Positions 56,057 through 64,000 of a stretch of DNA of 64,000 nucleotides are shown here, in pieces. Made by a program: the position numbers and the translations under genes. The stretch spans positions 45,152,409 to 45,216,408 of the forward strand of contig CM034547.1 of assembly GCA_020055645.1 (NCBI GenBank), written 5' to 3'. This stretch comes from Tomocerus qinae. Taxonomy: Eukaryota; Arthropoda; Collembola; Entomobryomorpha; Tomoceridae. Positions within the stretch are counted from its first letter, which is position 1. Each line of letters begins with the position of its first letter. The notes below the pieces were generated by a model. That model did no database searches, was not told the DNA's origin, and saw only the letters and a list, made by a program, of their open reading frames with translations.

Positions 56057-56363
56057 TGTTGGATTCTGAATAGTGTGATGATGTAATGTGTGTGAAATGC
56101 CAACCAAAATTATGTGTGTGTTAACTAGGTTACTAAATGTTTGCTACAAATAATCGTTATTATTCTAAAGTCATGTTGTAAAACGTAAAATATTTGATTC
56201 TACTTGATTTGTCCATGAAAGTCGGACGACATTTCGGTCCTCTCCACTTTCACCTAATTTGCTAGAAAATAGTTGCTTTTCCAGATAGTTTCAATAAAGT
56301 TAACTTAAAAATATACAGTCCACTGTGCTTGTGCTTCATTGTCTGCTATCGTGGCATTATTCA
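56057..56363 (+). repeat. 3' LTR of BEL/Pao element 2
   Basis: 307-bp partner of the 5' LTR. It is preceded by CGCGGGGAAT, a weak polypurine tract. Confidence 0.95.
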
Positions 56364-56557
56364 ATCTCCTTATTGTCGTCCAAGCTCTTTGGCCTGACTT
56401 AAATATTGAGAAAATATTGAAAATAATACAAAAACAAAAATACATTATGGCAACCAGTTCAAAAATTAAAGCAAATAAATTAAACCAAATGCTACCACTT
56501 TCCCTTTAATAATGAATTGTCAAATTTTAATTTTTGGTAATTTTAAACATTGCAAAT
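56364..56557 (+). repeat. 194-bp flank duplicate, right copy
   Basis: Matches 50233-50426 along its whole length. After it the sequence continues TAATGCAGAGG, the presumed original flank. Confidence 0.9.
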
Positions 56558-57063
56558 TAATGCAGAGGTCAATAATAATAGATCTTCGTCATTCATATTA
56601 TGTATATTTTTGAAAGCTGAAAACGTTCACTTTTTCGAAAGATTTATTACATAGGTATTACCTATTACTTCTATACTAAAATGTGCTACACCATTAAGAA
56701 ACAACTCTCAATATTCGCAACATTTAGAAGCCGCGGGTGATAACGGCTTCCTTGACTGGTAATGTGAAAAAATCCCTGCTGGCCAAAGCAAAAATTCCTG
56801 ATTTTTGAACACCATGAAATTGCACTATCTCGAATTGAACCAGAGCAGTATTTAGAAGTCCATTGTTTGGTATTTTGGTAAAAAGTTTCTTTATCTTGGA
56901 TTTCGTGGAGGGGCAGGGGGGACATTTACTCCCTAAAACCTTAAAACTTTTCTCCTTTCTCGCTTTTCTCTCATTTTTGTTTTTCTCAATTTATGTATTC
57001 AAAATTATTTAAAACTACGAAATATATTCAAAATTCTTCAAAATTAATCTTAAATACTAAAGA
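56558..57063. other. Spacer
   Basis: AT-rich; no feature supported. Confidence 0.4.
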
Positions 57064-57757
57064 AATAAGCCTTATTCATATTAGCATTAGCGCCACTGCT
57101 GTTAGGTATAACGAGAACGGCGAAGGTTACTCAAACGGGTAAATGAATGAATAGTAACCGTTCGCACACCGGTGGTATACCGCCACACCACGTGACACAC
57201 CCAAACAAATACATACAATACAGATTCATTCTAAGTGAAGTTGAAATAGAAGAAACCGTATAGCTAAGCCTCCTTTTTGTTGGGTTTTTTAAAAAGTATA
57301 CTTGGAAATTCTAAGACGTTAATTAAAATGAGTTGCAGAAATAATAAAATAAATAATAAAATTGTAATACGGCTCTGCTTCGTTTTTAATAAAATTTTCA
57401 GGTTTTCAAGGATTTAAAACGAATTGCTAATTTTTGCAAAATTACATTTCAAAATTTAATACATGGATAAACCTTTTAGGCAATTATTATTATTATTAAT
57501 TACTATAAATTATTTCCAAGTATACTTTATAAAAAACCCAACAAAAAGGAGGCTGAGCTATACGGTTTCTTCTACTTCAACTTCACTTAGAATGAATCTG
57601 TATTGTATGTATTTGTTTGGGTGTGTCACGTGGTGTGGCGGTATACCACAGGTGTGCGAACGGTTACTATTCATTCATTTACCCGTTTGAGTAACCTTCG
57701 CCGTTCTCGTTATACCTAACAGCAGTGGCGCTGATGCTAATATGAATAAGGCTTATT
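57064..57757. mobile_element. Foldback element with arms of about 245 bp
   Basis: The left arm AATAAGCCTTATTCATATTA to GTATACTTGGAAATT is inverted at 57518-57757 with few differences. The outermost 13 bp (AATAAGCCTTATT) are themselves palindromic. A loop of about 200 bp lies between the arms and is AT-rich without an ORF. The arms contain CACGTGACACACCC. No certain target duplication. Confidence 0.9.
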
Positions 57758-58389
57758 AGTCAAAACTATTAAAAATATCTAAATTATTAAAAACTACTAA
57801 AGAAACAAAATGGAAACACGTGGCTGTTGCAAGTTGGGTCAAAATGTTATTATGACGGCTATGAAGTCAGTAGCATGTTTTAATCTTTTTCAGCAGCCAA
57901 TATGAAACGAAAAACTGGGTACAGTCTTCGGGGGAGCAGTTACTTTACCCATGGTAATTGTATTTTTCCCAGATAAGTTAAACTTATGCAGCGAAACTTC
58001 AAGCTTCAGCTTATTCTGGCTGCAGTAAGAGTCGGGAATTGGAATCAGAGTCAGCATAATATGAATGCTTTACCTGAATAAGGATGTATCTTGGAATACT
58101 ACTCGGCATTTATTTTTTAAATTTATTTGTAAACAAACTGAAAAGCCAATAGTTGCAGATAACGCATCCGACAACCGACTTATAATTTACAAACAACTTC
58201 TCTTTCTACATAATGGAAAAACATTTAACAGAAACAGCTTGGTACACAGTGGATAGTTCAGCGAGGAGAACTTAACACCCGAACTAGATAATCCCTAGAT
58301 TGGCAAAAACATACTCAAACCTCAAGGCTATTGGAAGTAAAATAGGTTTGAAATTCACAGGAAATTCTGAATTTTTTTGTAGGTAAACC
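57758..58389. other. Spacer
   Basis: No supported feature; a 63-codon frame at 58065-58256 has no motif. Confidence 0.4.
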
Positions 58390-58526
58390 GATTTATGACG
58401 TCACACACGGCGACTTTCCTATACATTTGCATGGGGCATCACCATGGTGAAAGTGCATGTCAAAAAATTAAAATTTTTCTGCCCCATGGAAATTTATAGG
58501 AATTGTCGCCGTGTGACGTCATAATC
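58390..58526. mobile_element. Small MITE with GACGTCACACGGCGAC termini
   Basis: 137 bp. GATTTATGACGTCACACACG at the left and its near complement CGTGTGACGTCATAATC at the right. Arms of nearly 50 bp include TTCCTATA and CATGGGGCA. No ORF. Confidence 0.8.
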
Positions 58527-58708
58527 AGATTATTACAAAAACATATAGCACTAGAGAGAGGATACTTATCCTAATTAATTCAAGTTCCAATCTTACCTAT
58601 TCTACTGTTTTCAAGAATCCCTAATTTTCAGCAACCACGTTGCTCCTGGAAACCATCCTATCCTACTCTAAACTCCGTCCTCAAAGTGCGGCATTGGTAG
58701 GCACTTTG

Positions 58709-58860
58709 AATTTTTTGTTGCTTCTTGCTTAGTTATGACATCACGCGGAGTCAATTTTCTTATACATCGAATGGGGCGGAAACTTACTTTTGCATTTTTG
58801 TGAGAATGGGAAGCGGAAATAGTCGCCGTGTGGTGTCACATAGCTAGGCAACAAAAAATT
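58709..58860. mobile_element. Related diverged MITE
   Basis: 152 bp bounded by AATTTTTTGTTGC/GCAACAAAAAATT. Subterminal TTATGACATCACGCGGAGTC against GTCGCCGTGTGGTGTCACATA shows kinship with the MITE 200 bp upstream. Confidence 0.65.
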
Positions 58861-60985
58861 GAGATTATTCTCGGAATATACCTTCCCACTGCCGTGTTTC
58901 ACCGAGGGTGTACTAAGGGTAGGAGGGTGGGCGGGTTGACGCCCCTTAAGGCTCGCGAAATTTTTTAGGGGGTCACATGGAAGGGGTATAGAAAAACCGC
59001 TTCTAAACAGCTCATGAACAATAAAAAACTTGATAATTCAAGTGTAAATTAAAGTTTAGTTTAAATTTTGAGGTACATAATGTACATAATGCCAAAAAGG
59101 TGGGGTACCAACTCTACTTCGGCCGAGGAGGGTAGCTGGTAAGTACCCCACCTGTCCTGCCTCATAATGCGACCCTAAGAGTTATGTCAGTTCAACTGTG
59201 TCGGATGTATTTTGTCAGATGTTGGGATTTTCAGATTATGACAATTCTCGTAACTATGGATTTTCAAACATTTAAAATCTTCTTTCTAACTTACACCGTT
59301 ATTTGGGTTATGCAATCATATAACTTTTAATGAACCACCTTGTTCTGTTATATGTGAGAAATCAAGCGTTATTATCAGTTTAGAAAAGTCACCCCTATGT
59401 CATTACCACTAGTTACGTTGAATTTTATACAAAAACCTTCTGTTTGTTTGGGTACTCTGCTGTCGGCTCATTTTTGATGGGGATTCGGGTAACTCCTGTA
59501 TGGACGATTTCTAATATTTTTATTTGCAAAATTACGATTTATGATCCGCCCTTATTGACTGGGGGTTCTGAATTAACTGTACTGACGTCACAAAACGTGA
59601 AAGTGAGAAGTAAACAGGTCTTAGTCACTTGTATTAGTTTGTAGGATGGTAAAAAATTTATAAAACATGTCTCGTTTCCATTTAAAACTGATACTGTTAG
59701 TGGAAATTAAAAATGGCAATAAAAAACTTTGAGGGTTTCTAAATTAGACCTTTTTCAATAAAACTACGATTTATTATTTAAAAACTGCTTCCAGTTTCCA
59801 AACAACGAGGGTACAAAATATTAAATTGAAAAGGCCCCTATGTGGAATGTGAGATGTCCAGGCCCGGGGTCCTACAAATTGTTTGCATGAACTTAGAAAG
59901 CTGAAATTTTTTGTGCTTAAAATAGACAATACTATAATCATGAAAACAGAATTTCAGCAATGTGCCCTTTCTGGAACCAGAGACACAACGGCTCAAAAAC
60001 TATCATTTTTAGCATACATTTAGTACAGGTTAAAAACTAATGCACACAAAAGGGAACTTTGCAAAGTTGCAGAAACGTGAAACTTTCTGGGGCTGTAAAC
60101 TAATATTATCTCTACTTGTATGTTTAATTTCATAAATGTGCCCTCTCTAGTTTACTTACACGGGGGCTTCAAAAAAAAATTTTGGCGATTTATTGGCATT
60201 ACTTTGCTTTCTATGCAAAGACATACCATTGATACCATAAAGTATGATTCTTGGTGAATTGCTGTTGTTTAGTATCCATGATACAGTATTGTATTAATTG
60301 TCCATATTGTACATGTAAACAAACTGTCACTTGAAAATCAATATGATTTCAGGGGAAATCATTTTTTGAGTACTCATTTGCTGTCCAAATAGATTGGTAG
60401 AGACTAGTCTGGGGTCTTTTCCCTCATTTTTCATTTTTCCCTCATTTTCCCCTCTCCTTCTTTTCAGAATAAATTGGCCAACGAAAGTATTCTTCTATAG
60501 TGATTATCACTATGTACCACTGTAAGGTATACAATTTTGTGTCAATTTATTCCAAGTATAAGGGGAGGGATTTTGAATTAAAATACCTCGTATCCAAAGT
60601 GATTTTCAAAACATTTTACTCAGACTCTTGATTCTCTTATTATGAAATAATAAGAATAGAATACAGGAAGTCTTGATTAGGTAGAGACCTAGATCGAAAT
60701 CATTTGAAGTTCGGGACATAGCTTATCACCATCCTCTGACAGATTGCACTTTTATTTTTTGGCCATTGGTAAGATAATGTCAGTTACGATCCTATGTTAA
60801 TTGTGTTATGACTATGATGATTTATAGTCCGGTAGTTTTCCGACCCATCTAACTTAGTTCTAACAAGCATTAAAATGGATTGTAATTATTGGTATTTATC
60901 AATATACCTGACATGCAGCCATTCTTTATACCAAAAGATTGCAAGGAATGTAACAAACTTTTTTCCTATTATTAGGAAAACCAAT
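58861..60985. other. Spacer upstream of the transposase gene
   Basis: One hairpin, GGTGGGGTAC (59099-59108) with GTACCCCACC (59140-59149), and an inner CTACTTCGGCCGAGG stem. No coding unit, and no terminal inverted repeat of the transposase element was found by eye. Confidence 0.4.
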
Positions 60986-63496
60986 ATGGAAGGTAATCAT
61001 AACTGTACCGTTTGCCTGAAAAGAATATCGAGCAATGAACCCAAGCGTGAGCTAGGAACGGGTTCGCTTTGGTTTGAGATACTGACTTATGAAAAAAAAT
61101 TAGGCAAGATGTTCTATCATGACGACTTAATATGTTCGAGGTGCCATTCTCGTGTCCAAATGAAACGTTCGCACTTAATTCAAAAAGTGAACCGTCCTCA
61201 AAGGCTCAAAAGGAAGTGTTTAAATACTTCAACACAATCATCGTACGATGAATTTCAATCAAATTCTCAAGATTATATTGAAAATGATTATGAAATGGCC
61301 GATAATTCTCAATTGGAGTCTGCCTCTTCTAACTTTTCTGCTGTCAGCGTTCCAGGGTTGAGTCAATGTAGCATGTCTTCATTAAGTGTTACAGAATCGA
61401 GCCAATACAGCATGTCTTCAATAAATGTAACAGAATCGAGTCAATGTAGTATGTCTTCTATTAGCGTAACAGGATCAATTCGCGTACCTTTGGGAAAACC
61501 TAAAATGGAACTGGATGTAAATACTTGTATTGCGACTATGCGTTGCTGTTTCGTCTGTAAACGTCACGGAGGGAGTGGTACAAGATGTCGAATTCCTAAG
61601 TCTGCAATAATGAATCTCTGGATCAAAAAGCAAATTGTAGTTCCCTTCAATAATAGATGTTGTAAAATTCATTTGGATCAAGACCGAAAAATATTCAACG
61701 AAGAAGCTTTAGCTCAAATAATCGCTAGCAAAAGAGGCATCCTTCTCGCAAGTGAAGAAATTAAAGATTTCATTACATCCTTAAGCAAAGTGTGTGAAGA
61801 TGCATTGTATTCTCCAATGGTGGATTTCGATATTCAATCTGATTTAACCGAAAACGACTATGAAAAACTCACAGGAATGAAACGACAAAACTTTGACGAT
61901 TTATACAAGTACTGCAAGCCCTACATAAAAAATAGTTGTAACAGATCATCTAGAAATGCATTGGGCATGTTTCTAATCAAACTCAGGCTGAATTTATCGC
62001 AAGAAATACTTTGTATACTCTTCAAAATCAAGGATCAATCCAAGATAAGTTCTACCTTAGAATCTGTTCGACTGGCATTGGAGACATCCTTCACATCAAA
62101 GTTTCTCGGGTACTCCCATCTTTCCAGGGAGGAAGCTAAGACCCATCAAACGAAGTTTTCTGAAAATCTATTACAAGCTAAGGATGATTGCTTAATTGTA
62201 GTCATCGATGGTACCTACATTTATATCCAGAAGCCATCAGATTTCCAGATGCAAAAATTGACATTCAGCTTACACAAGAACAGGAACCTCCTGAAACCGA
62301 TGATGATTGTTTTAACAGATGGCTACATATTAGAGACCGAAGGCATGTTTTATGCTGATGGCAATAACAATGATGCAAAAATATTTAGTTACATGATAGA
62401 TAAACCTGACGGATTTGCAACCTACTTTAAAAGGGGCGATCATGTTATAGCCGACAGAGGGTTTCGCGATGTGATCGCAAAATCGGAAGAAAGGGGATAC
62501 TTGATGCATATGCCCCACTTACTCAACCGTAAACAAAGACAGTTCTCCGTGCAAGAAGCCAACGAATCTCGCATCATAACGATGATCCGCTGGATTGTAG
62601 AGAGTGCAAATGGCAGAGTAAAAAATATATTCCACCTTTTTGGTTCTGTGGTAGCAGCTAGTAGCATACCTAAACTAAACTCCTATTTTAGAATTGCTTG
62701 TGCCATTATTAACGCGTATTCACCCCCGTTATTTACTGAGACACAAGACCACGCAAGATTAGCAGAGCTGGCACTTCAAAAGTTGGCACAGGACAATTTA
62801 CTAAAAAAAGAAGTAGAAGAAACTGGATTGATTAGGAAAACAGCTAAGTGGATCAAAGTGACAAGAAACGACATTACTAACTTTCCAGTTCTGTCAGAAG
62901 AGCATTTGGTCAACATAACCCTTGGTTGTTATCAAATAAGCATGGCATCACTGTATACAAGTCGCCATTTGCACGAGGATTCTAGTTATGCCATATACAT
63001 TCACCAAGAAAGCCAGTGCTTAATTCGTGCAAAAATTGAAAGTCGATTTGGATCGAAACGTAAAACACACCAGTTGTGGATCAGCTACTTGCCAAATACA
63101 AATAGCGAAGCTGGGATATATTCCTATTATTGTCTGTGTCAAGTCGGGGCAAGGGTTGTTGGATGTTGTTCGCATATAACTTCTGTTATATGGTTTTTGG
63201 GATTTGGCCGTTACAATGAACATTTACTTAAGAAAAGAACTACTCTAGGGGACTCCATAATCAACGCAATTGAACGGTTGAGATTTGAAGATACTGATGA
63301 AGGTGTCTCGGATGAAGGAGAGGATGAAGCAATACCAGAAGAAAATTCAGAAATGCCAGAGGAAAATTCAGAAATGCCAGAAAAAAATTCAGAAATGCCA
63401 GAGAAAAATTCAGAAATGCCAGAAGAAAATTCAGAAATGCCAGAAGAAAATTCAGAAATGCCAGAAGAAAATTCAGAAATGCCAGAGGAAGCTTAA
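60986..63496 (+). CDS. DDE_Tnp_4-type transposase with SWIM-like finger
   Basis: 836 residues from the ATG at 60986. The open frame begins 37 codons earlier with unlikely sequence, and a TATTATTAG acceptor-like site precedes the chosen start. N-terminal Cys pairs (NCTVC, CSRC, CFVCKRHGG) suggest zinc binding. A Ser/Thr/Gln-rich section repeats MSSxxVTESSQ. The catalytic core has VVIDGTYIY (Asp about 408), VIADRGFRD (Asp about 490) and WIVESANGRVK (Glu about 539), the order of IS5-superfamily DDE enzymes (Harbinger/ISL2EU group). C-terminal CLCQVGARVVGCCSH (about 717-731) matches a SWIM finger. The end is about seven PEENSEM heptads. An intact frame means a recent transposon or a domesticated gene; the sequence does not decide. 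Confidence 0.8.
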   Translation: MEGNHNCTVCLKRISSNEPKRELGTGSLWFEILTYEKKLGKMFYHDDLICSRCHSRVQMKRSHLIQKVNRPQRLKRKCLNTSTQSSYDEFQSNSQDYIENDYEMADNSQLESASSNFSAVSVPGLSQCSMSSLSVTESSQYSMSSINVTESSQCSMSSISVTGSIRVPLGKPKMELDVNTCIATMRCCFVCKRHGGSGTRCRIPKSAIMNLWIKKQIVVPFNNRCCKIHLDQDRKIFNEEALAQIIASKRGILLASEEIKDFITSLSKVCEDALYSPMVDFDIQSDLTENDYEKLTGMKRQNFDDLYKYCKPYIKNSCNRSSRNALGMFLIKLRLNLSQEILCILFKIKDQSKISSTLESVRLALETSFTSKFLGYSHLSREEAKTHQTKFSENLLQAKDDCLIVVIDGTYIYIQKPSDFQMQKLTFSLHKNRNLLKPMMIVLTDGYILETEGMFYADGNNNDAKIFSYMIDKPDGFATYFKRGDHVIADRGFRDVIAKSEERGYLMHMPHLLNRKQRQFSVQEANESRIITMIRWIVESANGRVKNIFHLFGSVVAASSIPKLNSYFRIACAIINAYSPPLFTETQDHARLAELALQKLAQDNLLKKEVEETGLIRKTAKWIKVTRNDITNFPVLSEEHLVNITLGCYQISMASLYTSRHLHEDSSYAIYIHQESQCLIRAKIESRFGSKRKTHQLWISYLPNTNSEAGIYSYYCLCQVGARVVGCCSHITSVIWFLGFGRYNEHLLKKRTTLGDSIINAIERLRFEDTDEGVSDEGEDEAIPEENSEMPEENSEMPEKNSEMPEKNSEMPEENSEMPEENSEMPEENSEMPEEA
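63337..63492 (+). repeat. 21-bp coding minisatellite at the transposase C-terminus
   Basis: GAAGAAAATTCAGAAATGCC-type units, about 7.5 copies, in frame (PEENSEM/PEKNSEM), giving an acidic tail just before the stop. Confidence 0.95.
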
Positions 63497-64000
63497 GGCA
63501 TATCACTTTCTATAATTTTAAAACTTGCCTGAAAAGAGAGGTGATTCATGTGCAGTGCAGTTTAGTGTTATGATTAAGTTATATTATATATAAATAACTT
63601 ATAATTTTTTCAGTCTGATTATGTACTTCCAAAACTCATACACTGCCTAAACACTTCTTACCTTTATCATGTATTTAGTGCTAAAACATAGTGCTGAGAG
63701 CAGTAAGCCATAGAACTTAAGTATCGCAATTAGTCAGTTATCTTTTCTGCTGTTCCTGTCCTTTTGCAGTTCAGTAACAATTTGTATTGATAAATTCAAA
63801 AACATTTTAAAACCATACTTTTCGTCGTATAGTGAGTCAAGGAATCAAGGAGGTTTTTTCTAAAAGTCCCCAAACGACTGATTTTCCATGTAATTAGTTT
63901 TCTTTCTGTTATTAGATACAGCCAGAGCAGTGTGATTAGCGATTTATATTATTATCTTTTTTACCAATGATTTATTCCTACTTTTCGTCTATTCATTAAA
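63497..64000. other. Downstream region to window end
   Basis: AT-rich, with no polyadenylation signal that stands out and no terminal repeat found. The element or gene may continue past the window. Confidence 0.4.

Larger units (their letters stand above)
50427..56363 (+). mobile_element. BEL/Pao retrotransposon 2, intact
   Basis: Two LTRs of about 306 bp at about 98.7% identity surround one long uninterrupted frame with every expected domain. There is no short target duplication: CAAAT lies on the left and ATCTC on the right. Instead a 194-bp duplicate of the flank lies on each side. By structure it could still be mobile. Confidence 0.95.

Noticed and set aside
63261..63506. Minus-strand ORF with LLAFLNF repeats
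   Set aside because: Antisense of the 21-bp coding minisatellite of the transposase.

Overview
The window is AT-rich, intron-bearing nuclear DNA from an invertebrate. BEL/Pao retrotransposons, a Helentron, a canonical Helitron and a primer-binding site matching animal tRNA-Trp point to a metazoan, and an arthropod is the best guess. The species cannot be read from the sequence. Almost everything is transposable-element or tandem-repeat DNA. I see one multi-exon host-type gene (about 44.1-49.4 kb).

Layout. 1-1.45 kb: remnant of a repeat-rich Helentron derivative carrying its own MITE. 1.9-6.4 kb: 17-bp minisatellite with long higher-order copies, with an inverted short copy at 10.6-11.0 kb. 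6.7-7.2 kb: LINE 3' end. 9.0-9.9 kb: broken Myb/SANT gene. 10.0-10.5 kb: long foldback. 11.0-11.9 kb: TA-flanked TIR element. 12.3-14.6 kb: LINE reverse transcriptase with a hAT-type MITE inside its C-terminus. 14.9-20.1 kb: complete but internally deleted BEL/Pao element with a 5-bp target duplication. 20.2-22.0 kb: Helentron derivatives. 22.6-33.4 kb: apparently complete autonomous Helentron (Rep, helicase, endonuclease, Ulp1-like protease) on the minus strand. 33.6-35.8 kb: inverted derivatives with a very regular 40-bp array. 36.9-39.0 kb: broken DUF7869-like gene. 39.4-42.3 kb: canonical non-autonomous Helitron (A^T insertion, TC...CTAG ends) built from minisatellites, with a Helentron derivative nested in it. 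42.6-43.6 kb: another complete derivative. 44.1-49.4 kb: host-type gene with a CUB-like exon. 50.2-56.6 kb: intact BEL/Pao element flanked by a 194-bp direct duplication. 57.1-58.9 kb: foldback and MITEs. 61.0-63.5 kb: intact-looking DDE transposase with a SWIM-like finger.

The main result is the Helentron system. The coding element and at least four derivatives share the same two ends: an AGCTCGCCTGA motif at one terminus, and its complement set about 28 bp inside the other terminus next to a hairpin. The derivatives keep the ends and fill the middle with 40-bp tandem repeats. One sits inside a T run, the target expected for Helentrons. Driver and passengers therefore appear to sit together in one window. 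The second notable point is the BEL element at 50.4 kb, which has a 194-bp duplicated flank instead of the usual 4-6 bp.
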